Position numbers and translations under genes: made by a program. Below the pieces are notes generated by a model that saw only the letters and a program-made list of their open reading frames with translations, was not told where the DNA came from and did no database searches. Positions 18,740-28,375 of a DNA stretch of 64,000 nt are shown piece after piece. The stretch is from Georgenia satyanarayanai. GTDB lineage: Bacteria > Actinomycetota > Actinomycetes > Actinomycetales > Actinomycetaceae. Each line of letters opens with the position of its first letter. Position 1 is the stretch's first letter. Where the stretch lies: positions 124,001-188,000 of the forward strand of contig NZ_UETB01000005.1 in the NCBI RefSeq assembly GCF_900116375.1, read 5' to 3'.

Positions 18740-20125
18740 TCAGCCGATGAGGATCCCGGCGATGGCCGCCGACAGGAGGTTGCCGAGCGTGCCCGCGAGC
18801 ACCGCCCGCAGGCCGAGGGTGGCGATGACGCCGCGCTGGGTGGGGGCGATGCCGCCCAGCCCGCCGAGGAGGATGGCGAGGGAGCCCAGGTTCGCGAAGC
18901 CGGTGAGCGCGAAGGTGATGACGGCCTGGGACTTCTCGCTGAAGTCCTCGGCGTTGGGCGCGAAGTCGGAGAAGGCGACGAACTCGTTGAGGATGACCTT
19001 CTGGCCGAGGAAGCTGCCAGCGTCGACCGCCTCGTGGAGGGGGACGCCGACGGCTGCCATGACCGGGGAGAAGACGTAGCCGAGGATCTCCTCGACGCTG
19101 AGGTCGTCGTTGCCGAACCACCCGCCGATGCCGCCGACGACAATGTTGGCCAGCGCGATGAGGGAGATGAAAGCGAGGAGCATCGCGCCGACGTTGAGCG
19201 CGAGGGTGAGGCCGTCGGACGCGCCGCGGGCGGCGGCGTCGATGACGTTGACCGGTGGCTCCTCCTCATCCTCCTCCGGGGCGTCCTCACCGCGCGCCCG
19301 GCGGACCAGCTCGTCGCGGCCCTCGTGGGTGCCGCCCCGGCGGGAGCCGCGACGGAAGGCCGCTGCCAGCCGCGAGCCGCCACGGCCGGAGGTGTCGCCG
19401 TCGTCGTCGGTGTCGGCGACGGGCGCGTCCGGGGTGGGGGCCGTCTCGGCGTTGGGGCCGATGTCCGCGAGGGCGCCTGCGGGGACGAGCATCTTCGCCA
19501 TGAGGAGGCCCGCGGGGGCCGCCATGAAGCTCGCGGCGATGAGGTACTCGAGGTTGGCGCCGAGCAGCGAGTAGCCGACGAGGACCGAGCCGGCGACCGT
19601 CGTGAGGCCGCCGGCCATGACGGCGAAGATCTCCGAGGGCGTCATGTCCTTGATGTAGGGCCGGATGACGAGAGGCGCCTCGGTCTGCCCGACGAAGATG
19701 TTGGCGGCGGCGTTCATCGACTCCGGCCCGGTGGTCCCGAGGAGCTTCGCCAGGGCTCCGCCGATCCAGCGCGTGACGAGCTGGAGGAGGCCCACGTGGT
19801 AGAGCACTGCGGTCAGGGCGGCGAAGAAGACGATGACGGGCAGCACCTGGAAGGCGAAGACGGAGCCCTCGTCGGGCAGGATCGGGCCGAAGAGGAAGGC
19901 GATGCCCTCGGCGGAGGAGTTGATGACCGACTGCACGCCCGAGGTCACCGTCTCGAGGACCCGCTGGCCGGCCGGCACGTACAGCACGAGGACCCCGAAG
20001 GTGACCTGGACGAGGAGGGCGAGCAGCACGGTGCGGTAGCGGATCCGCCGTCGGTCGACCGACAGCAGCCACGCGATCGCCAGGAGGACGACCATGCCGC
20101 CCAGTCCCCACAGCACCTGGAGCAC
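18740..20125 (-). CDS. Concentrative nucleoside transporter (NupC/CNT family) with a long charged loop
   Basis: A 461-residue membrane protein. CNT signatures visible are FVGQTEAPLVIRPYI, MTPSEIFAVMAGGLTTVAGSV, KVILNEFVAF and TGFANLGSLAILLGGLGGIAP. The family imports nucleosides with Na+ or H+. Residues ~218-293 form a hydrophilic Asp/Glu/Arg-rich loop between membrane segments that ordinary NupC proteins lack. The GTG at 20125 is preceded by GGGAGGAGGAG. It may work with the nucleoside hydrolase at 10447. Confidence 0.92.
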   Translation of the reverse strand: MLQVLWGLGGMVVLLAIAWLLSVDRRRIRYRTVLLALLVQVTFGVLVLYVPAGQRVLETVTSGVQSVINSSAEGIAFLFGPILPDEGSVFAFQVLPVIVFFAALTAVLYHVGLLQLVTRWIGGALAKLLGTTGPESMNAAANIFVGQTEAPLVIRPYIKDMTPSEIFAVMAGGLTTVAGSVLVGYSLLGANLEYLIAASFMAAPAGLLMAKMLVPAGALADIGPNAETAPTPDAPVADTDDDGDTSGRGGSRLAAAFRRGSRRGGTHEGRDELVRRARGEDAPEEDEEEPPVNVIDAAARGASDGLTLALNVGAMLLAFISLIALANIVVGGIGGWFGNDDLSVEEILGYVFSPVMAAVGVPLHEAVDAGSFLGQKVILNEFVAFSDFAPNAEDFSEKSQAVITFALTGFANLGSLAILLGGLGGIAPTQRGVIATLGLRAVLAGTLGNLLSAAIAGILIG

Positions 20126-20199
20126 CGCTCCTCCTCCCGTCGTGTGACGCCGTCCGGGCAGGGTGGCACACCCGGGCGAGCCTCGCGCGGAGAGGGGGC

Positions 20200-21138
20200 T
20201 CAGGCGGGGTCGAGGACGAGCACGGGTCGGGCCTGGGCGCCGCGGTCCTCGAGGAGGGCGACGACGTGACCGTCCGGGGCCAGTGCGGCGACCGGGCCGG
20301 GGCGGCCGGTGGCGTCCACGCGCTGGCCGTAGCGGACCGCCGTGGCCTCGCGCTCGCTCAGCTCGCGGACGGTGAAGGCTGCCCGGCACGCCTCGGTCAT
20401 CGAGAGCAGGCGCACCGGCTTGCCCTCCGCGTGCGCGGCACCGAGGGTCTCGAGGTCCGCGGCGCCGTCGAGTGCGAACGGGCCGACCCAGGTGCGCCGC
20501 AGCGCGGTGAGGTGGCCACCGGTTCCGAGGGCGGCGCCGAGGTCGCGGGCGAGGGCGCGGACGTAGGTGCCCGAGGAGCACCCGACCACGACGTCGAGGT
20601 CGGTGACGGCGGTGCCGTCCTGCGCCGTCGTCGTCCGCTGCGCGAGCACGTCGAGGCGGTGGATGGTGACGGGTCGGGCCGGGAGCTCGACCTCCTCCCC
20701 GCCGCGGACGCGGGCGTAGGAGCGCTTGCCGTCGACCTTGATGGCGCTGACGGAGCTGGGGACCTGCTCGATCGGCCCGCGCAGGGCGGCGACGGCGTCA
20801 TCGAGTGCGCCGGGGTCGACGTCGGGAGCACCGGGGGCGTCGGTGACGTCCCCCTCGGCGTCGTCGGTCACGGTCGCCTGACCGAGCCGGACCGTGGCGG
20901 TGTACTCCTTGTCCGCGCCGACGAGGTAGGTGAGCAGCCGGGTGGCGCGGTTGACGCCGAGGACGAGGACACCGGTGGCCATGGGGTCCAGGGTGCCGGC
21001 GTGGCCGACCTTGCGGGTGCCGGCGAGGCGGCGCACGCGGCCGACGACGTCGTGGCTCGTCCAGCCCGACGGCTTGTCGACGACGAGGAGCCCGTCGACG
21101 GGGTCGGCGGCACCGGAGGGGGAACGTCGCTCAGTCAC
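20200..21138 (-). CDS. truB: tRNA pseudouridine(55) synthase
   Basis: A 312-residue enzyme that forms pseudouridine 55 in the T-loop of tRNAs. VVDKPSGWTSHDVV and the catalytic aspartate motif GHAGTLDPMATGVLVL are visible, followed by CSSGTYVRALARDLG and a C-terminal PUA-like region. The start is GTG at 21138 with -10 TAGCGT 6 nt upstream, so it is probably transcribed separately from rbfA as a leaderless message. Confidence 0.95.
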   Translation of the reverse strand: MTERRSPSGAADPVDGLLVVDKPSGWTSHDVVGRVRRLAGTRKVGHAGTLDPMATGVLVLGVNRATRLLTYLVGADKEYTATVRLGQATVTDDAEGDVTDAPGAPDVDPGALDDAVAALRGPIEQVPSSVSAIKVDGKRSYARVRGGEEVELPARPVTIHRLDVLAQRTTTAQDGTAVTDLDVVVGCSSGTYVRALARDLGAALGTGGHLTALRRTWVGPFALDGAADLETLGAAHAEGKPVRLLSMTEACRAAFTVRELSEREATAVRYGQRVDATGRPGPVAALAPDGHVVALLEDRGAQARPVLVLDPA

Positions 21139-21144
21139 CCGGCG

Positions 21145-21150
21145 ACGCTA
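21145..21150 (-). promoter_or_regulatory. -10 hexamer TAGCGT of truB (leaderless)
   Basis: TAGCGT on the minus strand ends 6 nt before the truB GTG, with no Shine-Dalgarno sequence between. Confidence 0.5.
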
Positions 21151-21168
21151 GCAGCGCCGCCACCTCCG

Positions 21169-21933
21169 TCAGGACTTGCGGGCCTTGAGGACGAGCTGGA
21201 CGGCCGAGTAGACGAGCAGGACGGCGAAGAGCCGCTGCAGCCACACCTCGGGCGCCGCCTGGGCGAGCAGTGCGCCGAGCGGGGCGCCGAGGACGCCGCC
21301 GAGGCCGAGCACGAGCCCGGCGTGCCAGTCGGTGTAGCCGCGGCGGGCGTGACGCCAGGCGCCCATGAGGGAGACGGGGACCATGATGGCGAGCGAGGTG
21401 CCCTGCGCCTCGTGCGGGGAGAAGCCGAAGCCGAGGACGAGCAGCGGGACCATGACGACCCCGCCGCCGATGCCGACGAGCGCGGACAGCAGGCCCATGA
21501 GGAGACCCGCGCCCACGTAGCCGGCGAGGACCGGCGGGTCGAGGTGGGCGAGCTCGCCGGCGCCCTCGACGGGCGGCGCGAGGGCCATCCGGACGGCGAC
21601 GACGACCATGACGGCGGCGAACACGATCCGCAGCGTGCGCTCGGACATCCGGTGGACGAGCTCGGCCCCCACGAGCGTGCCGATGATCCCGCCGGCCGCG
21701 ACGACGAGGGCCGGGACGAGGACGACGTCGCCCGCGACGCCGTAGCTGGCGGCGCCGGCCACCGCCGTGAGCGTGATGGCGGCGAGGGAGGTGGCCTGCG
21801 CCCGCTTCTGCGCCATCCCCATGAGGAGGACGAGCAGCGGGACGAGGACCACTCCCCCGCCGATGCCGAGCAGGCCGGAGAGCACCCCGACGGCGACGCC
21901 GGCGGCGCCGAGCCGCGGGATGCTCACCGGCAC
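21169..21933 (-). CDS. TSUP (TauE/SafE) family anion exporter
   Basis: A 254-residue membrane protein made of two similar halves, each with the glycine-rich TSUP signature (GLLGIGGGVVLVPLLVLL and ALVGIGGGVVMVPLLVLG). About eight hydrophobic segments are present. The family moves sulfite, sulfoacetate and related anions; the substrate here is unknown. The start is taken as GTG at 21933, 7 bp after the rbfA stop (a GTG at 21927 is also possible). It separates rbfA from truB, which are usually closer. Confidence 0.88.
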   Translation of the reverse strand: MPVSIPRLGAAGVAVGVLSGLLGIGGGVVLVPLLVLLMGMAQKRAQATSLAAITLTAVAGAASYGVAGDVVLVPALVVAAGGIIGTLVGAELVHRMSERTLRIVFAAVMVVVAVRMALAPPVEGAGELAHLDPPVLAGYVGAGLLMGLLSALVGIGGGVVMVPLLVLGFGFSPHEAQGTSLAIMVPVSLMGAWRHARRGYTDWHAGLVLGLGGVLGAPLGALLAQAAPEVWLQRLFAVLLVYSAVQLVLKARKS

Positions 21934-21940
21934 GCGGGGC

Positions 21941-22405
21941 TCAGCGGGCGTCGTCGGCGGGCTCGTCCGCCTCGTCGACCTCGTCCGTCGCGGGGCGACG
22001 GTACGGGTCGGCGTCACCGGCGGGGGTGGCGCCGGCCGCGATGCGGGCCAGCTCGGCGTCCCGCTCGGCGGCCTCGCGCAGGGCGCGCTCGAGGTCGGCG
22101 GCGGTCTCGGGCACGACGTCGGCCGTGAACTCGAGCGTCGGGGTGAGGCGCAGACCGAGCTGCTTGCCGACCTCCGAGCGGATGTGGCCGCGCGCGGAGG
22201 CGAGGGCGGCGGTGGTGTCCCGCTGGGCCTGCTCGTCACCGAGCACGGTGTAGTACACGGTGGCCTGCTGGAGGTCGCCGGTCACCCGGACCTCCGTCAC
22301 GGTGACGAAGCCGAGGCGCGGGTCCTTGATGCGGGACTCGAGCATCGACGCGACGATCTGCTGGATGCGGTCGCTCACGCGGCGCATCCGCGGGGTGTCG
22401 GCCAT
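21941..22405 (-). CDS. rbfA: 30S ribosome-binding factor A
   Basis: A 154-residue factor that matures the 5' end of 16S rRNA during late 30S assembly. The N-terminal RVSDRIQQIVASMLE and the central TVTEVRVTGDLQQATVYYTV match the family. The last ~25 residues are an acidic tail. The ATG at 22405 has AGGAGA upstream. It follows infB across a strong hairpin. Confidence 0.94.
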   Translation of the reverse strand: MADTPRMRRVSDRIQQIVASMLESRIKDPRLGFVTVTEVRVTGDLQQATVYYTVLGDEQAQRDTTAALASARGHIRSEVGKQLGLRLTPTLEFTADVVPETAADLERALREAAERDAELARIAAGATPAGDADPYRRPATDEVDEADEPADDAR

Positions 22406-22428
22406 GGTTCTCTCCTGTCGTGGGACGC

Positions 22429-22462
22429 GACGTGGCGCGCACCTGTCGGTGCGCGCCACGTC
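22429..22462 (-). terminator. Perfect 15-bp hairpin after infB
   Basis: Arms 22429-22443 and 22448-22462 are perfectly complementary around TGTC, between the infB stop (22480) and the rbfA start (22405). No T-run. A terminator or read-through attenuator of the rimP-nusA-infB operon. Confidence 0.75.
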
Positions 22463-22479
22463 CCTGGAACTGCAGCCCT

Positions 22480-25374
22480 CTACTTACGCGGCTTCTCGCG
22501 CATCTCGAAGGTCTCGATGACGTCACCCTCGGTGATGTCGTTGAACGACCCGAGGCTGATACCGCACTCGAAGCCCTCGCGGACCTCGGTGACGTCGTCC
22601 TTCTCGCGGCGCAGGGAGTCGATGGTGACGTTCTCCCCCACGACGACGCCGTCCCGCAGGACGCGCGCCTTCGTGTTCCGGCGGATGGTGCCGGAGCGGA
22701 CGATCGAACCGGCGATGTTGCCGACCTTGGAGGAGCGGAACACCTGGCGGACCTCCGCGGTGCCCAGCTGGACCTCCTCGTACTCCGGCTTGAGCATGCC
22801 GCGCAGGGCCTGCTCGACGTCGTCGATCGCCTGGTAGATGACCGAGTAGTACCGGATGTCGACGCCCTCGCGGTCGGCCAGCTCGGTGACCCGCTCTGCG
22901 GGCTTCACGTTGAAGCCGATGATGATGGCGTTGTCGACCGTGGCGAGGTTGACGTCGTTCTGGGTGATCGCACCCACGCCGCGGTGGATGATCCGCAGCG
23001 CGACCTCGTCGCCGACCTCGATCTTGAGGAGCGAGTCCTCCAGCGCCTCGACGGCACCGGACACGTCGCCCTTGAGGACGAGGTTGAGGGTCTCGACCCG
23101 GCCCTGCTGGAGAGCCTCGGTGAAGTCCTCGAGCGAGACGCGCTTGCGGCGCTTGGCCAGCGTCGCGGCACGCTCGGCGGCGGCCCGCTTGTCGGCGATC
23201 TGCCGCGCGGTGCGGTCGTCGCCGGCCACGAGGAAGGAGTCACCTGCGCGGGGCACCGAGGTGAGGCCGAGGACCTGCACCGGACGGGCGGGACCGGCCT
23301 CCTGGACCGGGTCGCCGTGCTCGTCGAACATGGCGCGGACGCGGCCGTGGGCGGTGCCCGCGACGATCGAGTCCCCGACGTGGAGCGTGCCGGACTGGAC
23401 CAGGACGGTCGCGACGGCGCCGCGGCCCTTGTCGAGGTTCGCCTCGATGGCCACGCCGCGCGCGTCCTTGTCGGGGTTGGCCCGCAGGTCCAGGGCGGCG
23501 TCAGCGGTGAGGAGGACGGCCTCGAGGAGGTTGTCGATGCCCTTCCGCTGGAGCGCGGAGACGTCGACGAACATCGTGTCGCCGCCGTACTCCTCGGCCA
23601 CGAGGTTGTACTCGGTCAGCTGCTGGCGGATCTTGTCGGGGTTGGCCCCCTCCTTGTCCACCTTGTTGACGGCCACGACGATCGGCACACCGGCCGACTG
23701 CGCGTGGTTGAGCGCCTCCACCGTCTGGGGCATGACACCGTCGTCGGCCGCCACCACGAGGATCGCGATGTCGGTGACGTCGGCACCACGGGCACGCATG
23801 GCCGTGAAGGCCTCGTGACCGGGGGTGTCGATGAAGGTGAGCGCGCGGTCGTTGTCCTCGTGCTCGGTCCAGATCTGGTAGGCACCGATGTGCTGGGTGA
23901 TGCCACCGGCCTCGCCGGCGACGACGTCGGTGCTGCGGATCGCGTCGAGCAGCTTGGTCTTTCCGTGGTCGACGTGACCCATGACGGTGACGACCGGCGG
24001 ACGGGCCATGAGGTCCTCGTCGGTCTCCCCGGCCAGCTCGGCGTCGAGGTCGATGTCGAAGCCACCGAGGAGCTCGCGGTCCTCGTCCTCGGGCGAGACG
24101 ATCTTGATGACGTAGCCGAGCTCGTCACCCAGCGCCTGGAAGGTGTCCTCGTCCAGCGACTGGGTGGCCGTGGCCATCTCGCCGAGGTGGAAGAGCACCG
24201 TCACGAGCGCTGCGGGGTTCGCGTCGATCTTGTCGGCGAAGTCCGCGAGGCTGGCGCCGGCGCGGATCTGCACCTCGGTGGTGCCGTTGCCGCGGGGGAC
24301 CTGGACGCCACCGAGGCTCGGCGCGCCCTGCTGCTCGAACTCCTGACGCTTCGCGCGCTTGGACTTGCGCCCGCGGACCGGCTTGCCGCCCGGACGCCCG
24401 AAGGCGCCCTGCGTGCCGCCGCGGCCACCACGGCCGCCGCGACCGGCGAAACCGCCGGGACGACCGCCACCGGGACCACCCGCGCCACCGGGACCACCGG
24501 GGCCACCGCCACCGGGACGGCCACGGCCACCGCCGCCACCACGAGCCGGGGCGCCAGGCGTCCCGACCGAGCTGCGGCCGGGCATCATGCCCGGGCTGGG
24601 ACGGGCGCCACCGGGACGCGAGGAGCCCGGACGCGGACCTGCCGCGCCGGCACCCGCACCCGCACCGGGGCGGGGACCGCCCGGACGCGGACCGCCGGGA
24701 CGCGGGCCGGCTGCGCCGCCCGCACCACCGCTGCCACCGGGCCGGGGCATGCCCTGGCTCGTGGCGAAGGGGTTGTTGCCCGGGCGCGGGGCACCGGGGC
24801 GCGGGCCGCCGGAACGCGGGCCGCCGCTGCCACCGGGTCGGGGCATGCCCTGACTGGTGGCGAAGGGGTTGTTGCCGGGACGCGGGGCGCCCGGCTTGGG
24901 GCCGGCAGCGGCCTTGGAGTCCGGCTTCGGCGCCTCGGGAGCACTCGCCTCGGCGGCGGGCTGCGCGGGCTCGGGCTCGGGCGGAGCCGCCTTCGGCTCG
25001 GGCTCGGGGGCCGGGGTCGGGGTCGGGGTCGGGGCGGGCGCACCAGGCTTGGGAGCGGCGGGCCGCTCCGCGGCAGCGGGCGCGGGACGCGCGGGGCTGG
25101 GCGCCGGGGCCGCCGGGGCCTCCTGCGCGTTCGGTGCCTCAGGCTCAGCGGTCTTGGCGGCGGGGGCCTTGGGCTTGACCGTCTTCTTCGGTGCCGGCTT
25201 CTCCTCGGAGGCCGACGGTGCGGGAATCGCCTCCCGGAGGCGGCGTACGACCGGCGCCTCGACGGTGGACGAGGCGGACTTGACGAACTCTCCGAGCTCG
25301 CCGAGCTTGGCCAGGACCGTCTTGCTGTCGACGCCGAGCTCCTTGGCGAGCTCGTGGACGCGAAGCTTTGCCAC
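22480..25374 (-). CDS. infB: Translation initiation factor IF-2
   Basis: A 964-residue GTPase that places initiator tRNA on the 30S subunit. An IF2 N-terminal domain ([20 protein letters not shown]) is followed by a long Pro/Gly/Ala/Arg linker (to about residue 350) and the GTPase core: GHVDHGKT near 466, [15 protein letters not shown]. Two tandem copies of a 32-residue unit containing [19 protein letters not shown] lie in the linker (genomic ~24745-24890). The GTG at 25374 has AGGAG upstream. Confidence 0.97.
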   Translation of the reverse strand: MAKLRVHELAKELGVDSKTVLAKLGELGEFVKSASSTVEAPVVRRLREAIPAPSASEEKPAPKKTVKPKAPAAKTAEPEAPNAQEAPAAPAPSPARPAPAAAERPAAPKPGAPAPTPTPTPAPEPEPKAAPPEPEPAQPAAEASAPEAPKPDSKAAAGPKPGAPRPGNNPFATSQGMPRPGGSGGPRSGGPRPGAPRPGNNPFATSQGMPRPGGSGGAGGAAGPRPGGPRPGGPRPGAGAGAGAAGPRPGSSRPGGARPSPGMMPGRSSVGTPGAPARGGGGGRGRPGGGGPGGPGGAGGPGGGRPGGFAGRGGRGGRGGTQGAFGRPGGKPVRGRKSKRAKRQEFEQQGAPSLGGVQVPRGNGTTEVQIRAGASLADFADKIDANPAALVTVLFHLGEMATATQSLDEDTFQALGDELGYVIKIVSPEDEDRELLGGFDIDLDAELAGETDEDLMARPPVVTVMGHVDHGKTKLLDAIRSTDVVAGEAGGITQHIGAYQIWTEHEDNDRALTFIDTPGHEAFTAMRARGADVTDIAILVVAADDGVMPQTVEALNHAQSAGVPIVVAVNKVDKEGANPDKIRQQLTEYNLVAEEYGGDTMFVDVSALQRKGIDNLLEAVLLTADAALDLRANPDKDARGVAIEANLDKGRGAVATVLVQSGTLHVGDSIVAGTAHGRVRAMFDEHGDPVQEAGPARPVQVLGLTSVPRAGDSFLVAGDDRTARQIADKRAAAERAATLAKRRKRVSLEDFTEALQQGRVETLNLVLKGDVSGAVEALEDSLLKIEVGDEVALRIIHRGVGAITQNDVNLATVDNAIIIGFNVKPAERVTELADREGVDIRYYSVIYQAIDDVEQALRGMLKPEYEEVQLGTAEVRQVFRSSKVGNIAGSIVRSGTIRRNTKARVLRDGVVVGENVTIDSLRREKDDVTEVREGFECGISLGSFNDITEGDVIETFEMREKPRK

Positions 25375-25444
25375 ATTTCTCCTGTCTCGGCCCGCCCGGG
25401 ACAGGGTGGGGCCGTGTTAGTGCTTGAAACTCATCGCTGGGTAC

Positions 25445-25804
25445 TCATCGGGTGCCCATCGGCTTCCAACCCGCTTTCTTCGTCGATGACTCGTGCCGGC
25501 CCAGGTCTGAGCCGGCGTTGTTCGTGCGGAACCACTCCGTGACGGCGGCGGTGTCCACCGGTCCTGCGGAGCGCAGGGCCCGGGGGAACGCCCGCCGGCG
25601 ATCGGCGAGGTCCAGGCAGGCCCGGTCAGCGTGCAACCAGGCCCCCCGCCCCGGGGCGTCCGTCCGTTCGTCCACCACCGCGCGAGGCGAGTGGGGGGCG
25701 AGGACGACCCGCACGAGGGCGGACCGCGGGGCCCTGGCCCGGCATCCCACGCATGTACGCACCTGTCCCTCGCCGGGAGGTGAGGGGGGAGGAGGCGTCG
25801 TCAT
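25445..25804 (-). CDS. ylxR: YlxR-family RNA-binding protein (DUF448)
   Basis: A 119-residue protein with the YlxR signature [19 protein letters not shown] and GRGAWLH. In other bacteria YlxR proteins bind RNA or nucleoid DNA and have been linked to RNase P. The gene is conserved between nusA and infB. The C-terminal ~30 residues have no clear match and could be disordered. Confidence 0.88.
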   Translation of the reverse strand: MTTPPPPSPPGEGQVRTCVGCRARAPRSALVRVVLAPHSPRAVVDERTDAPGRGAWLHADRACLDLADRRRAFPRALRSAGPVDTAAVTEWFRTNNAGSDLGRHESSTKKAGWKPMGTR

Positions 25805-25918
25805 GAGATCTCGGGCTGTGACCCGTCGGGAAGTCTACCCCCACGGGCCCCCGTGGGACAGTGATGGGCGCCGCGGCGGGGGGTGGTGTGTTTCCTCACA
25901 CGACCCCGCTGCGGGGTC

Positions 25919-26902
25919 TCAGCCCTCGGGCTGCTCGCCCTCGGTGTCGGAGTGGATGTCGATCCGCCAGCCCGTGAGGCGCGCGGCGAGGCGGGCGTTC
26001 TGCCCCTCCTTGCCGATGGCGAGGGACAGCTGGAAGTCGGGCACGACGACGCGGGCGGACCGCTCCTCGGCGTCGACGACCTCGACGCTCGAGACCCGCG
26101 CGGGCGAGAGCGCGTTCGCGACGAAGGTCGCCGCGTCCTCGCTGTAGTCGACGATGTCGATCTTCTCGCCGTCGAGCTCGCTCATGACGGCCCGGACCCG
26201 CTGGCCCATCGGGCCGATGCACGCGCCCTTGGCGTTGAGGCCGGGGACCGTGGAGGCGACGGCGATCTTCGTGCGGTGCCCGGCCTCGCGGGCCAGCGCC
26301 TTGATCTCGACGCTGCCGTCGGCGACCTCGGGAACCTCGAGGGCGAACAGCTCGCGCACGAGGTTGGGGTGGGTGCGCGAGAGGGTGACCGAGGGCCCCT
26401 TGGCGCCGCGTGCCACCTCCAGGACGTAGGCGCGCAGGCGGTCCCCGTGGCGGTAGGTCTCGGTGGGCACCTGCTCGTGGGCGGGCAGCACGGCCTCGAG
26501 CTCGCCGATGTCGACGAGGACGACGCGCGGGTCACGTCCCTGCTGGACGACACCGGCGATGAGCGTGCCGGCGCGGTCGCGCAGCGAACCCATGACCTGG
26601 TCGTCCTCGGCGTCGCGCAGCCGCTGGACGATGACGCTGCGGGCGGTGGCGGTGGCGATGCGGCCGAACCCGCTGGGGGTGTCGTCGTACTCGCCGACGG
26701 CGGTGCCCTCCTCGTCGACCTCGGTCGCCATGACGGTGACGCGACCGGTGCGGCGGTCGACCTCCACACGGGCCCGCTCCGCGGCGCCAGGGGTGCGCTG
26801 GTAGGCCAGGAGGAGTGCCTCCTCGATCGCGCCGACCAGCACGTCGAGGCGGATCTCGCGCTCGCTCTCGATCAGGCGCAGCGCGTTCATGTCGATGTCC
26901 AT
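25919..26902 (-). CDS. nusA: Transcription termination/antitermination protein NusA
   Basis: A 327-residue protein, the short actinobacterial form without C-terminal acidic repeats. Order: N-terminal RNA-polymerase-binding domain, S1 domain ([21 protein letters not shown], around residues 108-180), then KH1 ([18 protein letters not shown]) and KH2 ([20 protein letters not shown]). GAGGAGGACAC precedes the ATG. It lies in the rimP-nusA-ylxR-infB operon. Confidence 0.96.
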   Translation of the reverse strand: MDIDMNALRLIESEREIRLDVLVGAIEEALLLAYQRTPGAAERARVEVDRRTGRVTVMATEVDEEGTAVGEYDDTPSGFGRIATATARSVIVQRLRDAEDDQVMGSLRDRAGTLIAGVVQQGRDPRVVLVDIGELEAVLPAHEQVPTETYRHGDRLRAYVLEVARGAKGPSVTLSRTHPNLVRELFALEVPEVADGSVEIKALAREAGHRTKIAVASTVPGLNAKGACIGPMGQRVRAVMSELDGEKIDIVDYSEDAATFVANALSPARVSSVEVVDAEERSARVVVPDFQLSLAIGKEGQNARLAARLTGWRIDIHSDTEGEQPEG

Positions 26903-26911
26903 GTGTCCTCC

Positions 26912-27400
26912 TCAGCCCTCTGCGGCAGCGTCTGCCGCACGCCCCAGCTCGGGCTCGACGGTGCCCGAGGTGATGTCGGGCAGCGCGACGACCTGGCGCG
27001 TGCCCTCAGTGTCGATGACCACGTCCTCGCCGTCGACCGCGAGGACGCGGCCGCGCAGGGCGCCGGACGTGGTGCGCAGACGGACGAGGCGCCCCTCGGC
27101 ACGGCGGTAGTGCCGGGCCGTCGTCAGGGGGCGGGTGACGCCCGGGGTGGAGACCTCGAGGGTGTACGTCCCGGGGACGACGTCGACGTCGTCGAGAGTC
27201 GTGGAGACCTGACGGGAGACGTCGGTGAGGAGGTCGGAGCCGACACCGCCGGGCCCGTCCGCGAGGTCGACGACGACCCGCACGACGCTGCGCCGACCGG
27301 CCGCGCTCACGCTCACGTCCTCGAGGTACAGGCCGGCGTCGGTGACGACGGGCTCGAGGACGCGGCGCAGCTCGGCTGCGACGTCCGACGGGCGTGCCAT
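26912..27400 (-). CDS. rimP: Ribosome maturation factor RimP
   Basis: A 162-residue factor for 30S assembly. The N-terminal alpha/beta domain (LEPVVTDAGLYLEDVSVS) and the motif YTLEVSTPGVTRPL are typical. It opens the rimP-nusA-ylxR-infB operon. The ATG at 27400 is chosen because the conserved N-terminus begins there. A candidate promoter on the minus strand has -10 TAAGGT (27437-27442) and -35 TGAGAC (27459-27464), 16 bp apart. Confidence 0.92.
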   Translation of the reverse strand: MARPSDVAAELRRVLEPVVTDAGLYLEDVSVSAAGRRSVVRVVVDLADGPGGVGSDLLTDVSRQVSTTLDDVDVVPGTYTLEVSTPGVTRPLTTARHYRRAEGRLVRLRTTSGALRGRVLAVDGEDVVIDTEGTRQVVALPDITSGTVEPELGRAADAAAEG

Positions 27401-27436
27401 GGTGCTCTCCTGGGGGCTCGGCTGCGGAACTCCCAC

Positions 27437-27464
27437 ACCTTACCCGCGAGGCGGGCCCGTCTCA
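27437..27464 (-). promoter_or_regulatory. Candidate promoter of the rimP-nusA-infB operon
   Basis: -35 TGAGAC (27459-27464) and -10 TAAGGT (27437-27442) with a 16-bp spacer, overlapping the end of the lipoprotein gene. It would give a leader of roughly 30 nt before rimP. Confidence 0.35.
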
Positions 27465-28373
27465 GGAGAGGCCGGGCAGGGCCGGGAGTGCGGTATCCCA
27501 CGACCGCGCCTGCCCGGCGGCGTAGGCCGCGGCGTCGAGCAGTCTCTCCCGGCCCTCGGCCGCCGTCCCGAGCAGGGCGACGTACGCACCGACGACGTCG
27601 AGCTCGGCCGCCCCCGCCAGGGCGCGTTCCGGCCGCTCCGTTCCCGCCACGTCGCTGACGTCGTAGGCGACCTCGCGCTCGTCGTCCTCCGGCGCGACGG
27701 CGCCGGCGACCAGCCCGAGCTGCTCGGCGCGGGCGACGGCGGCGTCGCGCTGCGCGCCGCTGCTGCGGGCGGCGACGACCTCGAAGGCGTACCGGGCGGC
27801 GTCGACGGACCGCGAGGTCCGCGGGTCGACCGTTCCGGGCGCGGGGGCAGGTTGCGGCGCGGCCGGGAGACGCTCGGCCTCGACGGACAGGGCGCGCGCG
27901 AGGTCGACGGCGAGCCAGGTGCGTGAGATCGCGACGGCGGCGAGGAGCTGGCCGAGCTCGCCGTCGTGGTCCAGCGCGTCCTCCCGGGCGGCGGCGGCGC
28001 TCTCCTCGAGGAGGTCGAGGACCTGCTGCGGCGTGGCGGGCGGGGCGGCCTCGGGGGTGGTGGGGTCCTCCGGGTACGCCGTCGCCTCCGGGCCGGCACC
28101 CGGCCACGGCTCCCACACGGCGCCGAGCGCCTCGTGGTGCTCGGCCGACGCGGCCTCGACGGCAGCGAGGACCTGCTCCAGGTCCCCGCCGTCGTCCGTC
28201 GCCACCGCGGCAGCGTCACGCAGCTCCGCGGCCGCCAGTGCGGCGCCCTGGCGGGCCTGCTCCACGGCGTCGGCGGTGGGCACGACCGGGGGCGGCGTCT
28301 CGATCCGGACCCCGCAGCCCGTCAGTGTCAGCGCGGCGAGCAGCGCGGCCCCCAGCGCGCGGCGCGCGGGCAC
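27462..28373 (-). CDS. Putative lipoprotein, Ala-rich, DUF4439-like
   Basis: A 303-residue protein with a lipoprotein signal peptide ending in the lipobox LTGC (residues 17-20) and a Pro-rich stretch after it. The rest is Ala/Glu-rich and mainly helical in character, resembling the ferritin-like DUF4439 region seen next to actinobacterial proS/rimP. No catalytic motif is recognised. The GTG at 28373 follows the proS stop by 2 bp, so it is probably co-transcribed with proS. Confidence 0.72.
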   Translation of the reverse strand: MPARRALGAALLAALTLTGCGVRIETPPPVVPTADAVEQARQGAALAAAELRDAAAVATDDGGDLEQVLAAVEAASAEHHEALGAVWEPWPGAGPEATAYPEDPTTPEAAPPATPQQVLDLLEESAAAAREDALDHDGELGQLLAAVAISRTWLAVDLARALSVEAERLPAAPQPAPAPGTVDPRTSRSVDAARYAFEVVAARSSGAQRDAAVARAEQLGLVAGAVAPEDDEREVAYDVSDVAGTERPERALAGAAELDVVGAYVALLGTAAEGRERLLDAAAYAAGQARSWDTALPALPGLS

Positions 28374-28375
28374 GG

